This document shows positions 6,489 to 13,247 of a stretch of DNA of 14,155 nucleotides, one piece after another (the first letter of the stretch is position 1; each line of letters begins with the position of its first letter). The DNA is from IMCC26207 sp044357715 (GTDB taxonomy: Bacteria; Actinomycetota; Acidimicrobiia; Acidimicrobiales; Microtrichaceae). The notes beneath the pieces were generated by a model. It was not told where the DNA came from. It did no database searches and saw only the letters and a program-made list of their open reading frames with translations. The stretch spans positions 1 through 14,155 of the forward strand of contig JBIKPA010000051.1 of NCBI GenBank assembly GCA_044357715.1, given 5' to 3'. The translations under genes and the position numbers were made by a program.

Positions 6489-8242
6489 TACTCCGCCTCG
6501 CTTTGTTGACTAGACAGTTGCTCAACTGGCGTGCCACCGAAGCGCTCTTCCCATTCGGCCAACTGTTCAGCGCTCAACTTGGCAAACAACAGCCCTGGTG
6601 AAATAACTGCATCGCCTGGTGCCAGATGTATTTGGCTGGGCAGGTCAGCAGTTAGGCGAAACGACTCCCAGTTCACAGTGGGGAATGCTGACTGCAACTG
6701 CGCAGCGGCACCAGGAATGAACGGCTCAGAAGCCACTGCGCACAGCACCAGCAGTTCAAGTGCCGTTCTCAACGTGCAGGCTGTTCTCGCCGAGTCCACT
6801 TTGATGGTCTTCCATGGCTCACGGGTCTCTAGGTAGACGTTTCCGACTGACCACAATGCTCGAAGCGAAGCAGCAGCCTTTCTGAATTCAAGCGCATCAA
6901 GGAAGCCCACGTACTCCTCGAGACGCTGCTGCACAGCTACTGCAACCTCGGCTTCCTCGGCTTCTCCCTCTCCGCCACTTGGCACGCAACTCTCAAAGTG
7001 TCGTTCCACCTGTGTGATGGTGCGATTCACAAGATTTCCAAAAGTGCCGACGAGTTCTTTGTTCACGGCTGTTCCAAATAACTCCCATGTGAAGCTTGAG
7101 TCGTCAGACTCGGGGGCATTCGCCATGAGATACCAACGCCAGTAATCAGCAGGAAGCAGCTCAAGCGCATCCGACATAAAGACACCACGGTGATCCGAGG
7201 TTGAGAATTTTCCTCCGTAGTAGGTCAGCCAGTTAAAGGATTTGAGCCGATCCACCAACTTCCAAGGCTCCCCCGAACCCAAGAGAGTCGCAGGGAAGCT
7301 CAGCGTATGAAATGGAACGTTGTCCTTGCCCATGAACTGGGTGTACTCCACCTCATCAGCCCCCCGGTCAAGGCGCCACCAAGAGTCAAATTCAGACTGT
7401 GGATCGTCTCCGCCACAACCTGCATCAGCCCATTCACGGACAGCAGCGAGGTAGCCAATCGGCGCATCAAACCAGACGTACCAAACCTTTCCAGCTACCT
7501 CTGGAAAATCCTCTGGATCAACGGGGATACCCCAGCTCAAATCACGGGTTATTCCGCGGTCACGGAGGCCCTCGTCAAGCCACTTGTACGCAATGGAGCG
7601 TGTCTGGCTCGGCCAAGCACCTTTGGTGTCTACCCAAGCGCGAATGCGATCCGCTAGCGCCTCTTGTTTTAGGAACACATGGTTGCTGCTGCGAACCTCA
7701 AGATCGGAAGACCCAGAGATGGCAGAGCGAGGGTCAATCAGATCCACTGGTTCAAGAGGCTTGCCGCAGTTCTCGCACTGATCGCCGCGAGCTCGCTCGT
7801 AACCGCAATTTGGGCAGGTTCCGACAACGTAACGGTCGGGTAAGAACCTTTTGTCCGTTAGTGAATAGACCTGCTCGGTGGATCGGATTTCGCAGAATCC
7901 TTCTGATCGGAGCCGGCGTGCGAAATGGTTGGTGAGCTCATAGTTCTGGGGGCGAGATGTGCGGCCAAACCAGTCCCAAGACAGTCCGAATTGCTCACAC
8001 AGCTCACGCTGCACCTCATGCTGTTCGGCGCAATAGTCACTCACATCTTGTCCGGCGGCACTTGCAGCCAACTCGGCCGGTGTGCCGTGCTCATCGGTTG
8101 CGCAGACGAAGAGAACCTTCTCACCTGACTGCCGCAGGTAGCGGGCATACACATCTGCGGGCAGCATCGAACCCACCAAGTTTCCAAGATGCTTCACGCC
8201 GTTGATATACGGCAACGCACTAGTAATCAGATGACGCGGCAC
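6488..8242 (-). CDS. metG: Methionine--tRNA ligase
   Basis: Charges tRNA-Met with methionine in the cytoplasm; essential class I synthetase. The 584-residue protein has the class I signature in PYINGVKHLGN (11-21), where HLGN stands for HIGH. It also has one zinc knuckle, CX2C-X9-CX2C, with C143, C146, C156 and C159, the WFDAPIGY active-site block (257-264), and KFSTS (345-349) in the KMSKS position followed by RGVF. The KFSTS form lacks the second lysine of KMSKS and resembles the KFSKS...GVF style of archaeal/eukaryotic-type MetRS more than the usual bacterial KMSKS. The helical anticodon-binding domain follows (390-545). There is no C-terminal EMAP/tRNA-binding domain, so it would act without that appendage. 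GTG start at 8242, with GGAG five bases upstream. The membrane protein gene follows by a one-base stop/start overlap. Confidence 0.97.
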   Translation of the reverse strand: MPRHLITSALPYINGVKHLGNLVGSMLPADVYARYLRQSGEKVLFVCATDEHGTPAELAASAAGQDVSDYCAEQHEVQRELCEQFGLSWDWFGRTSRPQNYELTNHFARRLRSEGFCEIRSTEQVYSLTDKRFLPDRYVVGTCPNCGYERARGDQCENCGKPLEPVDLIDPRSAISGSSDLEVRSSNHVFLKQEALADRIRAWVDTKGAWPSQTRSIAYKWLDEGLRDRGITRDLSWGIPVDPEDFPEVAGKVWYVWFDAPIGYLAAVREWADAGCGGDDPQSEFDSWWRLDRGADEVEYTQFMGKDNVPFHTLSFPATLLGSGEPWKLVDRLKSFNWLTYYGGKFSTSDHRGVFMSDALELLPADYWRWYLMANAPESDDSSFTWELFGTAVNKELVGTFGNLVNRTITQVERHFESCVPSGGEGEAEEAEVAVAVQQRLEEYVGFLDALEFRKAAASLRALWSVGNVYLETREPWKTIKVDSARTACTLRTALELLVLCAVASEPFIPGAAAQLQSAFPTVNWESFRLTADLPSQIHLAPGDAVISPGLLFAKLSAEQLAEWEERFGGTPVEQLSSQQSEAE

Positions 8243-8357
8243 AGGAACTCCAGAGTGGTTTGCACCCTAGATCGTACCGGGCGAGCTAGCGCTGGCTGGG
8301 TCAATGCCACTGAGGACTCTGGGTTCGTTGTCAGAACCTCGCTCTACCATGTAGCGC
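8243..8357. promoter_or_regulatory. Divergent promoter region between metG and the exonuclease gene
   Basis: This 115-base gap must hold both promoters. For the + strand gene, TACCAT at 8345-8350 ends seven bases before the ATG at 8358 and no Shine-Dalgarno is visible, the pattern of a leaderless actinobacterial start. For metG, a TANNNT box (TACGAT, minus strand, 8271-8276) lies about 30 bases upstream of the GTG. A TTGACC hexamer (minus, 8299-8304) is 22 bases further, too far for an ideal pair. No T-box-like structure or riboswitch is recognisable. Confidence 0.45.
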
Positions 8358-8966
8358 ATGATCACTCCACCACCTTCAAGGTGGTATGGCCTCGACATCG
8401 AAACTGACACCACGTTAGATGGCCTAGATGCCACTGTGGCCGCAATCGTGGCAGTCGCGGTGTCAACTGCAGACGAGGACTTTGTATTGCAGGGCGAGGA
8501 GTTGCAGATCCTGACCGACCTAGAGGAGCTCGTTTCCTCGCTCGCCCCGGGCGTGCTCATCACCTGGAATGGGAACTACTTCGACTTACCGTTTATTGCC
8601 GAACGAGCGGCTCGCGGTGAGGTTGCGCTGGGTTTGCGATTTGGCCCGGGCGAGTCATCTCGGTGGCCGGCGGCAAAGCATCCTCGGCCGTATTCTTGTA
8701 GCTGGGGTGAGCATCGCCACCTCGACGGCTATCAGCTCTACCGAGCAGATCTAGGTAGACAATTTAGAATCTCTTGTGGGCTCAAGGCTCTGTCAAGGAT
8801 GCTCGGATTGGCCCCAGTCGAGGTTGACCGCACGCAGATTCACCTACTCAGCGAGCAAGAGATGCACGAATACGTAGCTAGCGATGCGCGCTTAGCCCGA
8901 GAGCTCGTGGGTCGGCGCATGCCGGTTGCCTTTGCAAGCTGCGATCTACCCGTTCTAGCTGACTAG
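8358..8966 (+). CDS. Stand-alone DEDDy-type 3'-5' exonuclease-like protein
   Basis: A 202-residue protein with the three motifs of the DnaQ/RNase T-like exonuclease superfamily, most like the proofreading domain of family B polymerases. Exo I is YGLDIETD (D13, E15), Exo II is ITWNGNYFDLPFI (D76), and Exo III is the YVASD form (Y172, D176), placing it in the DEDDy group. The four acidic residues that hold two divalent metals are all present, so it should be catalytically competent on single-stranded DNA or RNA. No polymerase domain is attached and no polymerase gene is adjacent, so its partner and substrate are unknown. ATG at 8358 follows a TANNNT box by seven bases, suggesting leaderless expression. 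It is transcribed away from metG; 154 bases separate it from the next gene. Confidence 0.87.
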   Translation: MITPPPSRWYGLDIETDTTLDGLDATVAAIVAVAVSTADEDFVLQGEELQILTDLEELVSSLAPGVLITWNGNYFDLPFIAERAARGEVALGLRFGPGESSRWPAAKHPRPYSCSWGEHRHLDGYQLYRADLGRQFRISCGLKALSRMLGLAPVEVDRTQIHLLSEQEMHEYVASDARLARELVGRRMPVAFASCDLPVLAD

Positions 8967-9006
8967 CCCCCACCCGGTCTCGCGAATTACTCGCTCGATT
9001 CGGTTC

Positions 9007-9022
9007 CGGGGACCACTCCCCG
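9007..9022. terminator. Short GC-rich inverted repeat after the exonuclease gene
   Basis: CGGGGA-ccac-TCCCCG forms a perfect 6-bp stem with a 4-base loop, 40 bases after the stop codon. No T run follows, so it is at best a weak or factor-dependent terminator. It sits in the 154-base gap before the 305-residue gene. The rest of that gap shows only a poor promoter candidate (CTGTCA at 9052-9057, TAGACC at 9075-9080). Confidence 0.35.
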
Positions 9023-9110
9023 TAGTTCCCGCTTCAGCACAGGGGTGAAATCTGTCAGGCTGAGTCCGCAGGGTTAGACCCACCCATTGGGCCTCCAACA
9101 ACACCATTTC

Positions 9111-9116
9111 TGGAGG
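9111..9116 (+). promoter_or_regulatory. Strong ribosome binding site fixing the start at 9121
   Basis: TGGAGG followed by four bases (acta) and ATG. It is the best-placed strong Shine-Dalgarno in the window and decides the start of the 305-residue gene over the internal ATG at residue 12. Confidence 0.7.
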
Positions 9117-9120
9117 ACTA

Positions 9121-10038
9121 ATGCACGAATCAAGTAGTCATCAGTTGCGCAACATGGCAAGCGCAAGCGATTACATCGAACTCATCTCACTTGAGGATGA
9201 ATTTCTGCTCTACGGGTTTGAGCCCAACCCAGAATTTTTGAGTGTTCATGTTGCACCATTACCCGAGGATTCACGCACACCTGCTGCCGGGTTGTTTGGC
9301 ATCCATCTGCCTGAGTCTTGGCAAGCAGTTGGAATCATCCTGAGCGGCACAACGACACATCTAGAAACTCAAGAGCTCCTCAGTGTTGATGCAAGGGTTC
9401 GAGTTGTGGTGGCTCGCTCGGGCGAAACCTGCTCGCAGCTCTTTATCGACCAAACCAAGCCGAGTCCGCTACTGCGCCGCGAGCTCACGGAGGAGCCACT
9501 CTCGGTTAACCCCGAGGAACCTGTTCATCCCGCCCAGGGCCTGCTCACCGACTGCCTTCATCGCATGCTGGGGCTGCCCTCGCCCGGAGCTGCGCCATGC
9601 TTGGCAGAACTCGTAGTTGGTCTTTGGCTCAACGATGTCATGCAGCATGCAATGGGTGCGGAGGAACTCACTTGGGAACATGCCATTGCGCTGCACCCCG
9701 GCGAGCCAGGGCTAGGTGAAATCGCCCCGTCTCTAGAAACTATTACGGAGGCCACAGTGCGCTCATCATGCCAACTCGACTGGGAACGCATGCGCCGCAG
9801 AGCAGCTAGGGGCGACTTTCAAGCAACGGCTCTTCATGCAGAAGAAGCCGACTGGATGGACGCTGTCATGTTCGGCCGCTGGGTAACGAGCGCTATTCCA
9901 GATTCCGCTGCGATCCTTCGGACACTTTGGAAACTAGGTGCCGAGCAGGTCTCTGAAAATATCGCTCAGGTGCTGGAGTCGATCCGAGAGGGCCGAATCG
10001 ACCCAAGCGAGCCGAGTTCATTCAACTGCGCAGAATGA
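9121..10038 (+). CDS. Conserved-looking hypothetical protein, 305 residues
   Basis: Not recognised. The protein is acidic and soluble-looking, with no signal peptide and no membrane segment. The N-terminal half (about 17-130) is rich in alternating hydrophobic residues suggestive of beta strands. The C-terminal half (about 137-290) is helical and has scattered Trp (for example in ELTWEHAIALH, LDWERMRRR and EADWMDAVMFGRWV). A Pro/Glu linker near 130-137 may separate two domains. I see no catalytic motif, metal cluster, nucleotide-binding loop or DNA-binding helix-turn-helix. It has its own strong ribosome binding site and 154 and 148 bases of non-coding sequence on either side, so it is probably monocistronic. 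Codon use looks like its neighbours'. It could be a lineage-specific actinobacterial family. Confidence 0.8.
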   Translation: MHESSSHQLRNMASASDYIELISLEDEFLLYGFEPNPEFLSVHVAPLPEDSRTPAAGLFGIHLPESWQAVGIILSGTTTHLETQELLSVDARVRVVVARSGETCSQLFIDQTKPSPLLRRELTEEPLSVNPEEPVHPAQGLLTDCLHRMLGLPSPGAAPCLAELVVGLWLNDVMQHAMGAEELTWEHAIALHPGEPGLGEIAPSLETITEATVRSSCQLDWERMRRRAARGDFQATALHAEEADWMDAVMFGRWVTSAIPDSAAILRTLWKLGAEQVSENIAQVLESIREGRIDPSEPSSFNCAE

Positions 10039-10070
10039 GCATTGAGTGAACAATCACAATGGTGGCCAAC

Positions 10071-10086
10071 TCGAAGACCGCTTCGA
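10071..10086. promoter_or_regulatory. Palindrome upstream of the ABC importer operon, possible operator
   Basis: TCGAAG-accg-CTTCGA is a perfect inverted repeat with 6-base arms and a 4-base centre, in the 148-base gap before the ATPase gene, about 100 bases upstream of its ATG. Size and symmetry suit a dimeric regulator of the LacI or GntR type, which often control sugar importers. It could also be a weak terminator of the preceding gene (32 bases after its stop; no T run). A poor promoter pair (TTGATG at 10114, GATAGT at 10134) lies downstream of it. Confidence 0.35.
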
Positions 10087-10186
10087 TCTAACTTGTGGTG
10101 AGCAGGTTGAGTGTTGATGAGTACCTCTCGTTCGATAGTCGCCCGCCACCGTCACGTTCCCGCAACCACCTGCAAGGCTGAGACTC

Positions 10187-11284
10187 ATGAGCGCTGTTGC
10201 CTTTGATCAAGTCACAAAAAAATTCGGAGAAACCACTGCGGTTGACGAATTCACATTGCAGATAGCTGACGGTGAGTTCATGGTGCTGCTTGGCCCCTCT
10301 GGATGTGGGAAGTCAACTGCACTACGAATGATTGCGGGACTCGAAGAAATCTCTAGCGGAATCCTGACGATCGGATCGCGAGTCGTCAACCACATCCCGC
10401 CTCGCGAACGAGATATCGCCATGGTGTTTCAAAGCTATGCGCTCTACCCCCATATGTCGGTAGAGAAAAACATTGAATCCCCACTCGTTGCAAACAAGCG
10501 CGCCCAAGTTGATGCCACGGAGCGTTCAAGGCGAGTTCATGAAGCAGCAGAGACTCTTGGACTGACGGAGTATCTTGGCCGCAAACCCGGCGAACTCTCT
10601 GGCGGCCAACGCCAACGTGTTGCACTAGCCCGAGCAATAGTGCGCCGACCAGAAGTGTTCCTCATGGATGAGCCACTCTCTAACCTTGACGCCAAACTTC
10701 GCACCCAGACACGCCTTGAACTCGTTGACCTGCACCGTCGGTTGGGCACCACATTTGTCTACGTAACCCACGATCAGGTGGAGGCCATGACCATGGCCGA
10801 CCGGATCGCAGTAATCAACGAGGGACGCATCCAACAAGTGGGAGCCCCACAAGATGTCTACGAAACCCCAGCCAACCTCTTTGTAGCCAGCTTTATTGGC
10901 AGCCCACCGATGAACACCATTGGCGGCATCCTTCAAGGAGCAAGCAACACTGCAGCAGCCTCGGTACTGACTGCAGAAGGAACTCTCTCAATCGGGCACG
11001 TAGGCTCGGCCGTAGTTGGTAGCGAGTTGGTTCTGGGAATCCGTCCAGAACATCTTCATCTGAGTGATCCAACCACGGCTCCCGGAGCGCTCAACGCCAC
11101 GATCCAAAACATTGAGTTGTTGGGCCATGAGCGCCACGTGATTTGTTCGGCCGGTTCCACCCTAATGACAGTTCGCCAAACCAATGACGCACCCCACGTT
11201 GCTATCGGTCAAGCAGTTTCTATACATGCCGATCCCAGCGGCGTTCACCTGTTTGACCCCATCTCTACCGGCAGGCTCAATTGA
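10187..11284 (+). CDS. ugpC: ABC importer ATP-binding protein, UgpC/MalK type
   Basis: Cytoplasmic ATPase that drives uptake of a sugar or glycerol-3-phosphate-like solute through the two permeases encoded next. All motor motifs are intact: Walker A GPSGCGKST (36-44), Q-loop Q82 in VFQSYALYPHMSV, signature LSGGQ (137-141), Walker B VFLMDE (157-162) with catalytic E162, the D-loop SNLDAK, and switch H195 in YVTHD. The C-terminal 125 residues form the regulatory/OB-type (TOBE) extension of the MalK/UgpC group, giving the usual 365-residue length. The symbol is given by family; the real substrate is not shown. It is first in the cluster, and its TGA overlaps the TTG start of the first permease by four bases, indicating translational coupling. 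Ribosome binding before ATG 10187 is weak (AAGG about eleven bases upstream). Confidence 0.93.
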   Translation: MSAVAFDQVTKKFGETTAVDEFTLQIADGEFMVLLGPSGCGKSTALRMIAGLEEISSGILTIGSRVVNHIPPRERDIAMVFQSYALYPHMSVEKNIESPLVANKRAQVDATERSRRVHEAAETLGLTEYLGRKPGELSGGQRQRVALARAIVRRPEVFLMDEPLSNLDAKLRTQTRLELVDLHRRLGTTFVYVTHDQVEAMTMADRIAVINEGRIQQVGAPQDVYETPANLFVASFIGSPPMNTIGGILQGASNTAAASVLTAEGTLSIGHVGSAVVGSELVLGIRPEHLHLSDPTTAPGALNATIQNIELLGHERHVICSAGSTLMTVRQTNDAPHVAIGQAVSIHADPSGVHLFDPISTGRLN

Positions 11285-12240
11285 AACCGCCACCGTTGAG
11301 CGCCACAGGAACCGAAGAATTACCGCCCGAAGCAGCGGCGCTTCAGGTCTCTCCTCCTACCAAAGCCCAGACTCGGCGTTTTGGAAACAAGGTCAGAGAT
11401 GCAGGCTTGGCCTACCTGTTCTTGCTACCCGCGCTAGTCATCTTCGGCGTCTTCGCCTACTACCCGCTCTACCGACTTTTCTGGTACGCAACCCACACAC
11501 AATCTCGCTTTAGGAATAAGCCTGCGAGCTACGTAGGCCTTGAACAACTCAAGACCTCCCTTACGAGCAACGACTTCATCAGTGGCCTCACCCATTCTGG
11601 GCTCTACATGCTCTATACGGTGCCGCTGGGTTTGCTCCTCGGAGTGATGCTTGCAGTCTCGACCCATCGCCGACTCAAGGGCATTAAAATATTCCAGACT
11701 ATTTTTTCTTCAACTGTTGCGTCATCAGTTGCTGTTGCCTCGGTGGTCTTCGTAACGCTAGTCAACCCAGAGATCGGGTACTTCAAGAACGTTCCTTGGT
11801 TGAGCCTGCGTGACCCCAATTCGGCGCTGTTTGCCGTCTCGCTCTCTTCGGTCTGGCAGAACCTTGGCCTGACCTTCATCGTGGTGTTGGCTGCCCTACA
11901 AACCGTGCCAGACGAACTCATCGAGGCAGCCACACTCGACGGCTACGGAGCAATTCGAAGGTTCTGGCGCATCACCGTGCCCCTTATTTCCCCCGCTTTA
12001 CTGTTTTTAGCAATCGTCTTAGTTGTGAACGCTCTTCAGGCCTTTGCCCAGATTGAGATTCTGACAGGCGGCGGGCCCGGTGGCGCCACAGAAACACTGC
12101 TGTTCAAGATTGCAGACCCTCGCGGCATCAGACCGCTCGGCGTTCGAGCCTCCTACTCGCTAGGACTGTTCGTGCTGACCGCAGTAGTGGCAGGCGCTCA
12201 ATACTCAATCATGTCGAGGCGGGTGCACTATGGCGACTGA
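11281..12240 (+). CDS. ugpA: ABC importer permease, UgpA/MalF type
   Basis: First integral membrane subunit of the importer. The 319-residue protein has a 40-residue polar cytoplasmic N-terminus and six hydrophobic segments at about 43-66, 105-127, 140-162, 185-208, 236-262 and 291-310. The cytoplasmic EAA loop, EAATLDGYGAIRRFWRITVP (215-234), docks to the ATPase. A TGGGPGGAT element typical of this group follows at 262-270. The TTG start at 11281 overlaps the preceding stop (TTGA). No internal ATG or GTG gives a better N-terminus before the first membrane segment. Its 3' end overlaps the second permease by eleven bases. The family handles carbohydrates or sn-glycerol 3-phosphate. Confidence 0.92.
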   Translation: MKPPPLSATGTEELPPEAAALQVSPPTKAQTRRFGNKVRDAGLAYLFLLPALVIFGVFAYYPLYRLFWYATHTQSRFRNKPASYVGLEQLKTSLTSNDFISGLTHSGLYMLYTVPLGLLLGVMLAVSTHRRLKGIKIFQTIFSSTVASSVAVASVVFVTLVNPEIGYFKNVPWLSLRDPNSALFAVSLSSVWQNLGLTFIVVLAALQTVPDELIEAATLDGYGAIRRFWRITVPLISPALLFLAIVLVVNALQAFAQIEILTGGGPGGATETLLFKIADPRGIRPLGVRASYSLGLFVLTAVVAGAQYSIMSRRVHYGD

Positions 12241-13180
12241 GCCTACCGAGCCAGCAGGAACGGCAACGAGCTCCGCCGAGTTCGAAGTGCAAGCAGTCGA
12301 CCCTCTCGTACCGGCCCCCTACGACAACAACAAAGCGGTGCAGCCACCGCGCAGCGGGTTACGCAACGCCATAGCAACGACAACCACATACCTTGTACTT
12401 TCAGCACTCTCCGTCATCGTGCTGTTCCCGATCTACATGCTCCTCTTGCGGGCGTTATCAAGTCCGCTGAGGTACATCTCTGCAGGGCAACCCCTCTACC
12501 CAGTCTCAATTGAGTGGGACGTGTTCGGCCGAGCTTTTGGCCAGGCCAGCCTTGGCCGCTCTATGGGTTTGTCCTTCGTAGTTACCTTCGTAATTGTGAT
12601 TGCGCAATTACTCACCTCGGTGCTTGCTGCCTATGCCTTTGCATTCTTGGAGTTTCCACTCAAGAAACTGGCCTTCGTTCTGGTGATTGGAACCCTGCTC
12701 CTGCCGATTGAAGTCACTCTGATAGCCAACGTAGAAATCATTCGCAAGCTGCAGTTGCTCAACTCGGTGCAAGGACTGACTTTCCCCTTCCTTGCCACCG
12801 CCGTGGGAATCTTCCTCATTCGCCAAGGTTTTCTGGGAATACCACGCGATTTGCGCGACGCATCCGAACTCGACGGCTACGGCCACTTGCGATTCCTCTT
12901 CAAAGTCGCCATGCCAATGAGCAAGCCAATCATCGGCAGCTTTATCGTGATTGCATTCCTTGGTGCATGGAATCAGTACGTGTGGCCACGTTTCGCAACA
13001 GACCGCGGCGCATGGCAAACCGTGCAGGTTGCCTTGCGCACCATCGGGTCCGAGAACCCCGGTGAACTCAACTTAGGATTTGCAGCCGCTATCGTTGCAT
13101 CTCTGCCACTTCTGGCACTGCTCATCTTCTTCCAGCGCCAAATTGTTCGGGGCCTTACCGCCGGTGCGGTCAAAGGTTAA
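12230..13180 (+). CDS. ugpE: ABC importer permease, UgpE/MalG type
   Basis: Second membrane subunit, pairing with the upstream permease to form the channel. The 316-residue protein begins with about 48 polar residues, longer than usual for the family (many members begin close to the first membrane helix). Hydrophobic segments follow at about 52-74, 112-138, 146-168, 184-203, 233-251 and 284-303. The EAA loop, DASELDGYGHLRFLFKVAMP (210-229), is intact apart from D in place of the initial E. The gene overlaps the previous one by eleven bases, with GAGG about ten bases upstream of the ATG. The binding-protein gene follows 67 bases later. Confidence 0.92.
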   Translation: MATEPTEPAGTATSSAEFEVQAVDPLVPAPYDNNKAVQPPRSGLRNAIATTTTYLVLSALSVIVLFPIYMLLLRALSSPLRYISAGQPLYPVSIEWDVFGRAFGQASLGRSMGLSFVVTFVIVIAQLLTSVLAAYAFAFLEFPLKKLAFVLVIGTLLLPIEVTLIANVEIIRKLQLLNSVQGLTFPFLATAVGIFLIRQGFLGIPRDLRDASELDGYGHLRFLFKVAMPMSKPIIGSFIVIAFLGAWNQYVWPRFATDRGAWQTVQVALRTIGSENPGELNLGFAAAIVASLPLLALLIFFQRQIVRGLTAGAVKG

Positions 13181-13247
13181 GTCCAAAGCTCAAACAGACC
13201 GAACTGCAACCCCTTCTCTCACACCATCCCCTACCCCCAAGGGAATC

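Noticed and set aside
7399..7935. Plus-strand open frame of 178 codons
   Set aside because: Antisense to the heart of metG, whose zinc knuckle and active-site blocks are clear; the translation is basic and motif-free.
8967..9120. Possible tRNA or structured RNA in the gap with the GC-rich hairpin
   Set aside because: Only one short 6-bp stem is found; there is no acceptor/T-arm pairing or GTTCGAnTC-type loop.
12608..13018. Minus-strand open frame of 136 codons
   Set aside because: Antisense to the second permease; the His/Gln/Glu-rich translation reflects the complement of membrane-segment codons.
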